A DNA stretch of 64,000 bases from Clostridiales bacterium (GCA_015056315.1 SVGN01000003.1:1-64000), one strand, 5' to 3'. Counted from the first letter of the stretch, positions 1-8,609 are shown. The notes: generated from the letters alone by a model not told the origin. Translations and numbers: made by a program.

Positions 1-788
1 AGGCGGTCGTTTTCTTCGACCTGCTCACCTTCGGGGCGGCGTTCCTGTCGCTGCTGTGCTTCATCCGCATCCCGGAGGCAGAACGGGCCGATGAGGCGAA
101 GGAGGGCATGCTGACCTCTGCCAAAGCCGGGCTCGGCTGGCTGTGGCACAACCGGGGCATCCTGTGGCTGATCGGCTTTCTGGCAGCCATCAACCTGATC
201 GCCTCCATCTACAATGCGGCGCTGCCTGCGCTGGTGCTGAGCCGCCCCTTCGGCGGCGAGACCGTGCTGGGCACCCTCAACAGCATCACCGGCATCGCCA
301 CGCTGGTCGGCAGCCTGATCGTTACCCTGCTGCCCGCCCCCAAGAGCCGGGTGAAGACCGTTTGCAACACGCTGCTCATCTCCATGAGCACGGAAAACTT
401 CCTGCTGGCGCTGGGGCGCAGCCCATGGCTGTGGTACCTGGGGGCGGTGCTGGGCTGGCTGGTGATCCCCCTGATGAACGCCAACCTGAATGTGATCCTG
501 CGCAGCCACATACCCACCCAGCTGCAGGGGCGGGTGTATTCGGTGCGCAATACGCTGCAGTTTTTCACCATCCCGCTGGGGTATCTGGCGGGCGGCGCGC
601 TGGTGGATCACGTATTCGAACCGTTGATGGCACAGACCGCTTCTCCGCTACTCACCGCCCTCTTCGGCACCGGCAAGGGCAGCGGTGCGGCTTTCCTGTT
701 TCTGCTCATCGGCTTTGCCGGGGTGGCGGTGTGTCTGGTGTTCCGCAGCATACGGGCGATACGGCAGCTGGAGCAGACAGCCCCCTGA
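1..788 (+). CDS. MFS transporter, C-terminal part (5' end outside window)
   Basis: The reading frame is open from the first bases of the window, so this is the C-terminal part (about 260 residues) of a longer protein. At least seven hydrophobic segments of membrane-spanning length are visible, separated by short basic loops, and the motif LQGRVYSVRNT followed by a glycine-rich helix is typical of the second half of MFS drug or macrolide-type exporters. It should act in the cytoplasmic membrane as a proton-coupled exporter; the substrate cannot be read from sequence. The stop lies just upstream of a promoter for the next gene, so it ends its own transcription unit. Confidence 0.8.
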   Translation, partial: AVVFFDLLTFGAAFLSLLCFIRIPEAERADEAKEGMLTSAKAGLGWLWHNRGILWLIGFLAAINLIASIYNAALPALVLSRPFGGETVLGTLNSITGIATLVGSLIVTLLPAPKSRVKTVCNTLLISMSTENFLLALGRSPWLWYLGAVLGWLVIPLMNANLNVILRSHIPTQLQGRVYSVRNTLQFFTIPLGYLAGGALVDHVFEPLMAQTASPLLTALFGTGKGSGAAFLFLLIGFAGVAVCLVFRSIRAIRQLEQTAP

Positions 789-792
789 AGCG

Positions 793-821
793 TTGACACC
801 CCCGCCAAACCGGGGTATCAT
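793..821 (+). promoter_or_regulatory. Sigma-A-type promoter for aminopeptidase
   Basis: TTGACA (793-798), 17-bp spacer, TATCAT (816-821), 50 bp upstream of the aminopeptidase start. Confidence 0.75.
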
Positions 822-870
822 AGAAGCAGAAGCAAGCGCATAAGCGCCAAGAAAAATGGAGGATACCATC

Positions 871-2259
871 ATGGAAAGACCCAATGCATGGAAAACCTAC
901 GATGAAGCCGCCCTCGCAGCGGTCGAAAATACCGGCAAAAGCTACAAGGCCTTCCTGGATGCAGGCAAGACCGAGCGGGAATGCGCCACCCGCGCCATCG
1001 AGATGGCAAAGGCCGCCGGCTATACCGATCTCTACGCCGCCGTGAAGGCGGGCAAGGCCGTCAAGCCCGGCGATAAGCTCTACGTCAACTGCATGGATAA
1101 GGCGGTCATGCTGTTCCTGATCGGCAACGCGCCGCTGGATGAGGGCATCAACATCGTGGGCGCCCATATCGACTCCCCCCGCATCGACCTGAAGCAGAAC
1201 CCCTTCTATGAGGACAGCGACTTCGCCTACGCCGATACCCACTACTACGGCGGCATCAAGAAGTACCAGTGGGTGGCCCGTGCGCTGGCGCTCCACGGCG
1301 TGGTCTGCAAGAAGGACGGTACCAAGGTGGAGATCGTCATCGGTGAGGATCCCGCCGATCCCGTGGTGGGCATCAGCGATCTGCTGATCCATCTGGCGGG
1401 CGAGCAGATGGGCAAGAAGGCTGCCGAGGTGATCACCGGCGAGGGGCTGGATATCATCCTCTGCGGCAAGCCCCTGAAGGATGAGGAAAAGGAGCCTGTA
1501 AAGGCCGCTCTGCTCCAGATCCTCAAGGATAAGTACGACATCGAGGAGGAGGATCTGCTCTCTGCCGAGATCGAGGCCGTGCCCGCAGGCCCTGCCCGGG
1601 ATTTCGGTCTGGATCGCAGCATGATCCTTGGCTACGGCCACGATGACCGCGTATGCGCCTATGCTGCGCTGGAGGCCATCCTGTCCCTCAGCGAGACCCC
1701 TGCCTACACCTGCTGCTGCCTGCTGGCAGACAAGGAGGAGATCGGCAGCGTGGGCGCTACCGGCATGCAGGCCCACTACTTTGAGAACGCCATGGCCGAG
1801 CTGATCGCCCTTACCGGCGATTATAGCGATCTGCGCCTGCGCCGTGCGCTGGCGGGCAGCCGCATGCTCAGCTGCGATGTGAGTGCTGGCTACGACCCCC
1901 TCTACGCCGCCGCTTTCGAGAAGAAGAACGCCGCCCAGCTGGGCCGCGGCGTGTGCTACAACAAGTTTACCGGTGCCCGCGGCAAGTCCGGCTCCAACGA
2001 TGCCAACCCCGAGTTCATCGCCCGTCTGCGCCGGATCATGGATGAGAACAACGTATGCTGGCAGACCGCCGAGCTGGGCAAGGTGGATGTGGGCGGCGGC
2101 GGCACCATCGCCTATATCTGCGCCCTCTACGGCATGGAAGTGATCGACTCCGGCGTGGCGGTGCTCAGCATGCACGCCCCCGAAGAGATCATCAGCAAGG
2201 CCGACCTGTACGAGGCCGTGAAGGCCTACACCGCCTTCATGAAGGAAGCCGGAAAGTAA
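871..2259 (+). CDS. M18 family aminopeptidase
   Basis: A cytosolic zinc aminopeptidase of the M18 family, removing N-terminal residues from peptides. Family marks are visible: HIDSPR near residue 99 (metal His and Asp), DKEEIGS near residues 288-293 (catalytic and metal-binding acids) and MHAPEE near residue 435 (C-terminal metal His). Length, 462 aa, is normal for the family. An upstream in-frame ATG at 856 is rejected because the GGAGG at 858-862 lies inside it and is spaced 8 nt from ATG 871. It has its own promoter (793-821) and a strong terminator directly after the stop, so it is monocistronic. Confidence 0.92.
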   Translation: MERPNAWKTYDEAALAAVENTGKSYKAFLDAGKTERECATRAIEMAKAAGYTDLYAAVKAGKAVKPGDKLYVNCMDKAVMLFLIGNAPLDEGINIVGAHIDSPRIDLKQNPFYEDSDFAYADTHYYGGIKKYQWVARALALHGVVCKKDGTKVEIVIGEDPADPVVGISDLLIHLAGEQMGKKAAEVITGEGLDIILCGKPLKDEEKEPVKAALLQILKDKYDIEEEDLLSAEIEAVPAGPARDFGLDRSMILGYGHDDRVCAYAALEAILSLSETPAYTCCCLLADKEEIGSVGATGMQAHYFENAMAELIALTGDYSDLRLRRALAGSRMLSCDVSAGYDPLYAAAFEKKNAAQLGRGVCYNKFTGARGKSGSNDANPEFIARLRRIMDENNVCWQTAELGKVDVGGGGTIAYICALYGMEVIDSGVAVLSMHAPEEIISKADLYEAVKAYTAFMKEAGK

Positions 2260-2263
2260 AAAG

Positions 2264-2301
2264 AAAAGCTGCCGCAGGGCTTTCTCTGCGGCAGCTTTTT
2301 T
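2264..2301 (+). terminator. Rho-independent terminator
   Basis: Perfect 13-bp stem AAAGCTGCCGCAG / CTGCGGCAGCTTT followed by a T run, 5 nt after the aminopeptidase stop. Confidence 0.9.
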
Positions 2302-2309
2302 CGGGCTAC

Positions 2310-2422
2310 TGCCCCGTTCCCATCCCCACAAGGCTCACCTCTCCGAGGGAGCTGTCGGCGAAGCCCACCCCCACAAGGCTCCCTCTGAAGAGGGAGCTGG
2401 CTGCCCGAAGGGCAGACTGAGG
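2310..2422. repeat. Dispersed palindromic repeat (CTCCCTCTGAAGAGGGAG family)
   Basis: Contains a CTCCCTCTGAAGAGGGAG palindrome and an AGCTGTCGGCGAAGCC arm. The same units recur at 40.2, 49.4-49.7 and 56.2 kb, always between genes. Non-coding, REP-like. Confidence 0.7.
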
Positions 2423-2475
2423 GTGCCGCCCCACTGCCCCCCTCTTTATCTCCCCCCTGAAAGGAGGCTCCGATC

Positions 2476-3063
2476 ATGCCTGCCATTTACCTGATCCGCC
2501 ACGCCCAATCCAACCCCGCCATCCGGGATGACCGCACCCGTCCGCTCACCGCCGAAGGCCTGCGGGATACCCACCTCATTACCGCCTGCCTGCGGGACAG
2601 GGGCATCGCCCGCATCCTTTCCAGCCCCTATGAGCGCACCATCCGCACGGTGACCCATCTGGCAGAGGCTCTCGACCTGCCCATCGAGACCGATGAGGAC
2701 TTCCGGGAGCGGGAGGCGGGCGGCTGGCACGGCGACCGCTTTCTGGATTTTGTACGCAGCCAGTGGCAGGATCTCGACTACACCGCCCCGGGCGGCGAGA
2801 GCCTCCGGCAGGTGCAAAAGCGCAATATGGCGGCGCTCCGCAGGGCTATGGAGAAATATCCGGGCGAGCCGCTGGCCATCGCCACCCACGGCACAGCCAT
2901 GGGCACCATCCTGAACCATTTCGACCCGCAATGGGGCTATCAGAGCTTTCTGCGCATCCTGGATGTGATGCCCTACATCGTCCGGCTGGAGATCGACACC
3001 GAAGGCCGGTGCATCGCCCGTGAAGAGATATTGATGATGCAGAAGCAGTGGCGCAGGCCATAA
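2476..3063 (+). CDS. Histidine phosphatase family protein (phosphoglycerate mutase-like)
   Basis: A 195-aa protein of the histidine phosphatase superfamily. The N-terminal LIRHAQSN carries the RH motif (R8, phospho-accepting H9); SSPYERTIRT supplies the second Arg, EREAGGW the acid, and ATHGTAMG the second catalytic His near residue 138. The substrate may be a phosphosugar, phosphoglycerate or a small phosphoester; sequence alone does not decide. GGAGG precedes the ATG and a strong bidirectional terminator follows. It sits alone between the aminopeptidase and the convergent MBL hydrolase. Confidence 0.88.
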   Translation: MPAIYLIRHAQSNPAIRDDRTRPLTAEGLRDTHLITACLRDRGIARILSSPYERTIRTVTHLAEALDLPIETDEDFREREAGGWHGDRFLDFVRSQWQDLDYTAPGGESLRQVQKRNMAALRRAMEKYPGEPLAIATHGTAMGTILNHFDPQWGYQSFLRILDVMPYIVRLEIDTEGRCIAREEILMMQKQWRRP

Positions 3064-3068
3064 ACAGC

Positions 3069-3115
3069 AAAAGACCGTCTGCGGGGATGCTTTTTCCCCG
3101 CAGACGGTCTTTTTT
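3069..3115. terminator. Bidirectional terminator
   Basis: 16-bp stem AAGACCGTCTGCGGGG / CCCCGCAGACGGTCTT with T runs on both sides; lies between convergent genes. Confidence 0.9.
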
Positions 3116-3121
3116 CGTTTG

Positions 3122-3883
3122 TCAGATCCGATCCGGCTGGTAAACGATCACCTGGCCCTCCACATCGGTGATGGGGTGCTGCATGCACTCCCCGGCGAAA
3201 TAGTGGTAGGGCTTGTCGTTCTCGGTGCGGCCCGCCAGCAGATCCTCACAGCCGCGGATCAGCTGATCCACCACCGCAGCATCCCGCAGGCCCTTGTCGT
3301 GCCCGTGCAGGATGTAGTCGAACTGATCGGCGTACCGGGCCTTGAGGCCCAAGAGCATCTCCTTCAGCTCGCCGATGGTGGAGCAGCCATCCAGCTGCAT
3401 CCACAGGTGGGTGTTCACCGCATCGCCGGTAAAGAGGATGCGGTCCTGCCGATCCAGCAGGCCGATGGAGCCGGGGGTGTGCCCGGGCAGTGGGATCACC
3501 TCCAGGGTGAGGCCGCCCAGATCGAACACCTGCCCGATGCTGAGGGCCTTGAGGGGGCAGGGCTTGAGGCCCTTCTTTTCCAGCTCCTCCCTGGCGTAGC
3601 CCATGAACATATCCGCCAGCGCCATGTCGGCGGGGTGGATCCAGGCTTCCTCGAAGAACACATTGCCAAAGATGTGGTCGCCGTGGCCGTGGGTGTTCAC
3701 CACAATCACAGGCAGCCTGGTGAGCCCCTCCACGATGGCGCGGAGATCCTCCTCGCCGTTGGCGGTATCGATGAGCATGGCATGGGTCTTGCCCTCGATC
3801 AGGTAACAGGTGCTCTCGCCCGCATCATCGATGAGCCACAGATGGGGCAGAAGCTGTTTGATGTTTGCACGTTGCTGGGCCAT
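3122..3883 (-). CDS. MBL-fold metallohydrolase
   Basis: 253-aa metallo-beta-lactamase-fold hydrolase. The zinc motif HGHGDH is at residues 65-70, and GHTPGSIG gives the next metal His; FTGDAV and the C-terminal LHGHD supply further ligands. The family covers glyoxalase II-like thioesterases and other hydrolases; the exact substrate is not resolved. The frame is open further upstream, but ATG at 3883 (MAQQRANIKQ) follows AGGAGG at 3892-3897 and matches where the fold begins. Convergent with the histidine phosphatase and sharing its terminator. Confidence 0.88.
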   Translation of the reverse strand: MAQQRANIKQLLPHLWLIDDAGESTCYLIEGKTHAMLIDTANGEEDLRAIVEGLTRLPVIVVNTHGHGDHIFGNVFFEEAWIHPADMALADMFMGYAREELEKKGLKPCPLKALSIGQVFDLGGLTLEVIPLPGHTPGSIGLLDRQDRILFTGDAVNTHLWMQLDGCSTIGELKEMLLGLKARYADQFDYILHGHDKGLRDAAVVDQLIRGCEDLLAGRTENDKPYHYFAGECMQHPITDVEGQVIVYQPDRI

Positions 3884-3897
3884 GAAAAAAACCTCCT

Positions 3898-4179
3898 TTG
3901 CGGCAGAGAAAAGAAACGGATCAACAGAATGGAAACGATTTTCGACAGAAGCGGCGGGAAAAAGAACGCGGTCGGCAAGCCGGAAAACGCGCCGCAGCCC
4001 CCTGCTCCCAAGCGGCTGCTGCCGGTCTCCGTAGCCCTTCACGCTATGCGGTTCCCATCTGCGCCCGTGAAACGGGCGCAGTACGGAGGTGCAGGAGGCA
4101 GTGCCTCCTGGCGGGTTCCCCAAGGGCAGAGCCCTTGGGCCGGGTGCAGGGGCAGCGCTCCGCCTCCCGTCGCCCTAAG
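3898..4179. other. Intergenic stretch with three short hairpins
   Basis: No convincing gene. Palindromes are visible: TGCGCCCG / CGGGCGCA (4060-4080), AGGAGGCA / TGCCTCCT (4093-4109) and CAAGGGC / GCCCTTG near 4130-4146. They could be terminator-like or REP-like; no T run marks a clear terminator. Confidence 0.45.
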
Positions 4180-4704
4180 TTATTTCCGGTAGCCGTTGAA
4201 CCAGGCCCGCTCCTCAAAGGGCAGCTTGCGCACCCGGCTGCCTTCCTCGGCAGGCTTGCCGATGGGCAGGTAGCAGACCAGTTCCAGGTTCTCCGGCACG
4301 CCCAGCAGCTCTGCCATGCGGTAGCCGATGCGGTTCTCATCGGTCACATAGCCCTCCACCCAGCAGCTTTCGTAGCCCAGCGCCTGGATGGCCAGCAGGG
4401 CGTTCTCGATGGCGGCGGAATAATCGTGGATGTAGAAGGTGCGATCCCTGTAGGCGATCTTCTTCTCTGTAAGGATGCACAGGGCAGCGGGCGCAGAGGC
4501 GAAATGGGGTGCCAGCATGCCGCCCAGCTGCTTTACCAGCTCGGGGTCATCCACGGCGATGAGGCTGGTGGTCTGCTTGTTGCAGCCGGAGGGAGCGGCC
4601 AGAGCGGCCTCCATGATCTTTTGCAGATCCTCCCGGGGCACGGGGGTGGGCAGATACATGCCGCGGTAGCTGCGGCGGGTGCGGATGGCTTCGAACAGTT
4701 CCAT
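4180..4704 (-). CDS. Nitroreductase family protein
   Basis: 174-aa FMN-dependent nitroreductase-like oxidoreductase. The N-terminal EAIRTRRSYRGM is the typical flavin phosphate-binding RRS(x)R start, APSGCNKQ is the second flavin loop, and GYESCWVEGY followed by LGVPENLELVCYLPIGKP is the usual C-terminal half. It probably reduces small quinones or nitro compounds with NAD(P)H. ATG 4704 is preceded by AAGGAGCG. A TTGAAC-17-TATGAT promoter lies upstream at 4750-4778. At 174 aa it is a short family member. Confidence 0.88.
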   Translation of the reverse strand: MELFEAIRTRRSYRGMYLPTPVPREDLQKIMEAALAAPSGCNKQTTSLIAVDDPELVKQLGGMLAPHFASAPAALCILTEKKIAYRDRTFYIHDYSAAIENALLAIQALGYESCWVEGYVTDENRIGYRMAELLGVPENLELVCYLPIGKPAEEGSRVRKLPFEERAWFNGYRK

Positions 4705-4749
4705 AAAAACACGCTCCTTTGCGATCGTATGCCATGTTTTGCTGGCTGT

Positions 4750-4778
4750 ATCATAGCAGATTTCGGCACCGGGTTCAA
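4750..4778 (-). promoter_or_regulatory. Promoter for nitroreductase
   Basis: On the minus strand: TTGAAC (4778-4773), 17-bp spacer, TATGAT (4755-4750). Confidence 0.7.
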
Positions 4779-4842
4779 GGTGTTCCGGCGGCTTTGCAGA
4801 CACTCGCTACTGATTTTTGTTTCGATATTCATCAAAATAGTA

Positions 4843-4870
4843 TTGACAAAAATGATTAGACGATTATACT
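4843..4870 (+). promoter_or_regulatory. Promoter for the coiled-coil/ArsR pair
   Basis: TTGACA (4843-4848), 16-bp spacer, TATACT (4865-4870). It gives a leader of roughly 170 nt before the first gene. Confidence 0.75.
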
Positions 4871-4880
4871 GGTGCTGTAC

Positions 4881-4953
4881 CTTTTTCATTGGCCGATGAA
4901 AAAGCGCAGGGCTGCTGCGAAGCCGACCAAAGCATTCATGCAGCAGCCCTGCG
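4881..4953 (+). promoter_or_regulatory. Structured 5' leader (two hairpins)
   Basis: Immediately downstream of the promoter are CTTTTTCAT / ATGAAAAAG (4881-4904) and a perfect 14-bp stem CGCAGGGCTGCTGC / GCAGCAGCCCTGCG (4905-4918 / 4940-4953). Neither has a T run in the right place for a simple terminator. It could be a leader control element or a small RNA; nothing identifies a ligand. Confidence 0.5.
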
Positions 4954-5046
4954 GGGGAGAGACGGAAGCAGGCAGGCCCGCCGCCGCTTTCCGCTCCCAT
5001 TGTAGCACAGGGCGGGCGCAAACACAAATGGGAGGAAATGAACAGA

Positions 5047-5421
5047 ATGGAACAAAGGCTTATGCGCTATCTACAGGCGCTGGAGGCTGCCGGGCGGGAG
5101 TCCGCAAGGCTGATCGGGCAGCTGGAAAAAGAGGATCGGCAGGATGAAGCCGATCTGGAAAAGATCCGCCGCAATGTATACGGCATCTGTGCATCCCTGG
5201 CCAACGCGGATGCCGCCCTTGCTCGCAAGGCCGCCGACCCGGCTGCCGAGTTTGAGGGCCGCCACCGGCAGCGGCTGCAGAGCTTTCCCGAGCCCTGGCG
5301 GCAGAAGCGGGAGAAAGCCGCCGCCCACGGCGATGTGATCGCCGCCACCATCGAAGAGACCAAGCTGAACACCATCGCCCGCATACGGGAGATGTTTCTG
5401 GAAACGGAGGCCCAACCATGA
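5047..5421 (+). CDS. Hypothetical coiled-coil protein
   Basis: About 124 aa, highly charged and mostly helical, with no cysteine cluster or membrane segment; I do not recognise a family. ATG 5047 is preferred (11 nt after GGAGG at 5031-5035); ATG 5038 is only 2 nt from that site. The stop overlaps the next ATG (ATGA at 5418-5421), so the two genes are translationally coupled. That pairing suggests a partner or target of the regulator that follows. The transcript begins at the 4843-4870 promoter and includes a strong hairpin leader. Confidence 0.7.
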   Translation: MEQRLMRYLQALEAAGRESARLIGQLEKEDRQDEADLEKIRRNVYGICASLANADAALARKAADPAAEFEGRHRQRLQSFPEPWRQKREKAAAHGDVIAATIEETKLNTIARIREMFLETEAQP

Positions 5422-5981
5422 CCGAGCAACAGACCGTGCAGCTGTTCAAATGCCTTGCAGACACCACCCGCGTGCAGCTGATCAAGGCCCTCAGCGACGG
5501 GCCCAAATATGTAGAGCTACTCTCCCAGCTGCTGGAGAAGACCCCCTCCACCGTCTCCTTCCACCTGAAAAAGCTGGAGGAGGCGGGGCTGGTGACCGCT
5601 GCCAAGGAGCAGTACTACACCGTGTACCGGCTGAACAGCGAGCTTTTGAGCCGTTCGGTGCTCACCCTGCTTCTGGGCGACCGCACCCAGCTGGATGCCC
5701 AGGCCCAAAAGGAGCAGCAGTACCGGGAGAACGTGCTGAAGAACCTGTTCGAATACGGCAAGCTGAAGACCATCCCCGTACAGCGCAAGAAGCGGCGCAT
5801 CGTGCTGGAAAAGCTGGCGGAGAACTTCGAAAAAGGGGTACGCTACCCGGAGAAGCAGGTCAACCTGATCCTGGCAGACTTCCACGACGATTTCTGCACC
5901 CTGCGCCGGGAAATGATCGCCGAGGGCATCATGGCCCGGGAAAAAGGCGAATACTGGCTCCGGGAGGATGGGGAGGCTTGA
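5418..5981 (+). CDS. ArsR-type HTH regulator with C-terminal DUF2087 domain
   Basis: 187 aa. Residues 1-75 form a winged-helix ArsR-like domain (FKCLADTTRVQLIKAL, then STVSFHLKKLEEAGLV as the recognition helix). Residues 110-185 match DUF2087: LKTIPVQRKKR, then FEKGVRYPEKQVNLIL, FHDDFCTLRRE and a terminal YWLRE. No metal-binding cysteine pair is visible, so it is probably not a metal sensor. It is coupled by ATGA overlap to the upstream coiled-coil gene. Role: DNA-binding repressor of unknown signal. Confidence 0.85.
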   Translation: MTEQQTVQLFKCLADTTRVQLIKALSDGPKYVELLSQLLEKTPSTVSFHLKKLEEAGLVTAAKEQYYTVYRLNSELLSRSVLTLLLGDRTQLDAQAQKEQQYRENVLKNLFEYGKLKTIPVQRKKRRIVLEKLAENFEKGVRYPEKQVNLILADFHDDFCTLRREMIAEGIMAREKGEYWLREDGEA

Positions 5982-6048
5982 CCTCTGCGGTTTCCCGCCC
6001 CGGCTGTGACGATTCAGCCTCCCCGGCGCTGTATTGGGCGCACTGCCC

Positions 6049-6077
6049 TTGCAGCGGGGCGGCGGCTCCTGTATGCT
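6049..6077 (+). promoter_or_regulatory. Promoter for the zinc-ribbon pair
   Basis: TTGCAG (6049-6054), 17-bp spacer, TATGCT (6072-6077). Confidence 0.6.
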
Positions 6078-6123
6078 GTATACAGCAACACAGGCAGCCC
6101 GCTGCCCCGAAGGAGGATGACCC

Positions 6124-6351
6124 ATGAATTGCCCCTGGTGTGAAAATGAGATGCAGTTTGGCGAGGTGCTGTGCGATGGCCGCAGCGGCGTACGCTTCCA
6201 GCCGGAGGGCAAGAAGCTGACCTTTATCGATTCGCTGTGTGGCACAGGCGTGATCACCGCAGCGCATATGAAATGGGTGCGGGCCAGGATCCCTGCCCAT
6301 TACTGCGACCGCTGCGGGAAGATGGTCATCGAGACCAAGGTGACCAAATAA
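6124..6351 (+). CDS. Small zinc-ribbon protein (DUF6487-like), copy 1
   Basis: 75 aa. An N-terminal CPWC pair and a C-terminal CDRC pair frame a basic core (GKKLTF) in the pattern of PF20097/DUF6487 proteins, predicted to bind one zinc. Function unknown. AAGGAGG precedes the ATG. It is followed 30 bp later by a diverged paralogue with the same cysteine spacing, in the same transcript. Confidence 0.8.
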   Translation: MNCPWCENEMQFGEVLCDGRSGVRFQPEGKKLTFIDSLCGTGVITAAHMKWVRARIPAHYCDRCGKMVIETKVTK

Positions 6352-6381
6352 CCGGGCAGCGTACAGCCAAAGGAGGGTAAA

Positions 6382-6606
6382 ATGAAATGCCCCTATTGCG
6401 ACCGGGAGATGCTTTTCGGCGCTCTGACCACCACCCGGGACAGGCCCTGCTTCGTTGAGGATGGCCGAAGGCTCACCTTCGGCGAAGCCATCAGCGGGGT
6501 CGGGCAGCTGACCGCTACCAAGGCAAAAGGCATCGGTACCGGCACCCCTGCCCATTACTGCTCCGCCTGCCGGAAAATGATCATTGAGACCGGGGTGTGC
6601 CGGTAG
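6382..6606 (+). CDS. Small zinc-ribbon protein (DUF6487-like), copy 2
   Basis: 74 aa, CPYC near the N-terminus and CSAC near the C-terminus, with GRRLTF in the middle as in its upstream paralogue. AAGGAGG lies upstream. The tandem pair probably arose by duplication. A terminator follows directly. Confidence 0.8.
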   Translation: MKCPYCDREMLFGALTTTRDRPCFVEDGRRLTFGEAISGVGQLTATKAKGIGTGTPAHYCSACRKMIIETGVCR

Positions 6607-6607
6607 A

Positions 6608-6647
6608 TAAAAGGAACTGCTGCCAGCGTGCAGCAGTTCCTTTTTTG
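6608..6647 (+). terminator. Terminator
   Basis: Stem AAGGAACTGCTGC / GCAGCAGTTCCTT (6611-6642) followed by TTTTTTG; lies between convergent genes. Confidence 0.9.
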
Positions 6648-6674
6648 CTTTGGCACGAAGCCTCCTCCCCCACC

Positions 6675-8609
6675 TCAATCAAAGATACCGCCCTCCAGGG
6701 CGCTGCGGGCTGCAAGGATATACTTGCTGGTATCCAGCGGATCCACGCTGCGGCGGGGGGTGGGGCCGCCAATGCCTGCGGGGCATTCCCGGTAGCCGTG
6801 AAGGCTCAGGCTCATGCCGCCCCTGCCGCCGGTGACCGCCGCCAGGGTGGCTGCATAATCCATACTGCTCTCCACGGGGATCAGGGCGGTCAGGATGGCC
6901 CGGTCGCCCTGCGAAAGGGTGGAGGTGACCTCACCCCGCATCTGCGCCACATCGCTCATGACGCGGCCCACACACTCCTGGGGCAGCAGGAAGCGCACAT
7001 TCAGGATGGGCTCCAGCAGCACGCTGCCGCCTCTTTGCAGACCATCCTGTATGCCCATGGGGGTAGCGACGATAAAATCCAGCGGGTGGGTGTGCCATTG
7101 GTGGCTGTTGCCCTCGATGAGGGTGATCTTCACATCGGTCACCTGCCAGCCCTGTCTGCCCTGCCCCAAGGCCAGCGGCAGCGCCTGCTCCACCTGATGC
7201 TGGTAGTGCAGCGCCAGCTCCCGCACCGGCACCTGGGAGGCGAACTGCACGCCGCTGCCCCGCTCGCCCGGCTCCATGCGGAAGCGCATGATGGCCCAGC
7301 AGGGCTTGGGCATGGTGTAGGCCACAAAGCCCTCTGTGGGGCGGGCAAGGGTCTCACGGTAAATAACGGCGGGTTTGGTAAAGGAGGCCTTCAGGCCGAA
7401 GCGGGTCTGCAGCGTTTCCTCCAGGATCTCCAGCTGGATGGTGCCCATCACCTGCAGCTCCAGCTGATCCAGCGAGCGGGTGTAGCGGGCCCTGAGCAGG
7501 GGATCCTCGCCGGAAAGGGTCATGATGGCCTCCCGGAGCTCCTTCATCTGCTCCGGCTTTTCGGGTATGGCCTGAACGGTCATCAGCGGGGTGCGCAGGC
7601 GGCCCGGCTCCACCCGCCGGGGCAGCAGGGCCGCATCGCCCGCCACATAGCCGATGGGTACATCGCCAAGGCCGTAGACCACGCCGATCTCCCCCGCCCT
7701 GAGCGCGCCCGCATCCTGCCCATCCACCGTGCGGATCTGGGTGATCTTGCGCTGTACCTGCTTTTCCTCGCCGGTGAGGGGATCCACCCCCGCAGGCAGG
7801 GTGAGGGCCTCCCGATTCTCCAGACAGCCGCTGTAGAGGCGCATCCATACGCCCCGGCCCAGCGTTCTGTCCTGATGGGCAGCAAAGACCACGCCGCACA
7901 GCCCGGCTTCCGCAGGGGCGGCGGGTGGCGGCAGATAGGTGAGCATGGCATCCAGCACGCTTTCCACGCCCTCATCCCGAAGGGCAGAGCCTTTCAGGGC
8001 CGGGTACAGCCGCCCCTCCCGGCTCCAGCGGGCGATCAGGGGCGCAAGCTCCTCTGCGGTGGGCTCGTCGCCCAGCAGGTAGCGCTCCATGAGGGCATCA
8101 TCCATGCCGCAGGCGGCCTCCACAAGGGCGGCCCCATCCCACAGGGGCGCGATATCCGGCGTGAGCAGGCGGCGGGCGCTCTCCAGGGCGGCATCGATAT
8201 CCGCATTGGGGCGATCCATCTTGTTGAAGAACAGCAGGGTGGGTATGTTCTGCTCCCGCAGGGCAAGGAACAGCGCCTCGGTCTGGGGCTGCACGCCCTC
8301 GGCACCGCAGATGACCAGCACTGCCGCATCCAGCGCCCAGAGGGAGCGCTCCACCTCGGCAGAGAAATCCACGTGGCCGGGGGTATCGATCAGGTTGACG
8401 AGGGTCTGCTTCCAGCGGAGCTGCACGCAGGTTGCCTTGATGGAAATGCCCCGCCGCTGCTCGATGGGCAGCCGGTCGGTATGGGCGGTGCCCTCATCCA
8501 CGCTGCCCCGCTGGCGGATGGCTCCCGCGTGGGCCAGCAGCTGCTCGCTGAGGGTGGTCTTGCCCGCATCTACATGGGCAAATACGCCGATATTCCGAAT
8601 GGAGGACAT
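6675..8609 (-). CDS. Translation-factor GTPase, Tet(M)/ribosomal-protection-like
   Basis: 644 aa, EF-G-like architecture. G1 AHVDAGKTT (residues 11-19), G2 RGISI, G3 DTPGH and G4 NKMD are intact, followed by EF-Tu domain 2 and EF-G domains III-V. Proteins of this type release tetracycline from the ribosome, but many gut Clostridia carry divergent housekeeping-like members, so resistance is not implied. ATG 8609 has GGAGGTGATG upstream. Only 55 bp separate it from the DMT transporter gene on the same strand, so the two are probably co-transcribed from the promoter at 9637-9665. Confidence 0.88.
   Translation of the reverse strand: MSSIRNIGVFAHVDAGKTTLSEQLLAHAGAIRQRGSVDEGTAHTDRLPIEQRRGISIKATCVQLRWKQTLVNLIDTPGHVDFSAEVERSLWALDAAVLVICGAEGVQPQTEALFLALREQNIPTLLFFNKMDRPNADIDAALESARRLLTPDIAPLWDGAALVEAACGMDDALMERYLLGDEPTAEELAPLIARWSREGRLYPALKGSALRDEGVESVLDAMLTYLPPPAAPAEAGLCGVVFAAHQDRTLGRGVWMRLYSGCLENREALTLPAGVDPLTGEEKQVQRKITQIRTVDGQDAGALRAGEIGVVYGLGDVPIGYVAGDAALLPRRVEPGRLRTPLMTVQAIPEKPEQMKELREAIMTLSGEDPLLRARYTRSLDQLELQVMGTIQLEILEETLQTRFGLKASFTKPAVIYRETLARPTEGFVAYTMPKPCWAIMRFRMEPGERGSGVQFASQVPVRELALHYQHQVEQALPLALGQGRQGWQVTDVKITLIEGNSHQWHTHPLDFIVATPMGIQDGLQRGGSVLLEPILNVRFLLPQECVGRVMSDVAQMRGEVTSTLSQGDRAILTALIPVESSMDYAATLAAVTGGRGGMSLSLHGYRECPAGIGGPTPRRSVDPLDTSKYILAARSALEGGIFD

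Noticed and set aside
706-2331. 541-codon minus-strand frame
   Set aside because: Shadow of the M18 aminopeptidase; the sense strand has catalytic motifs, promoter and terminator.
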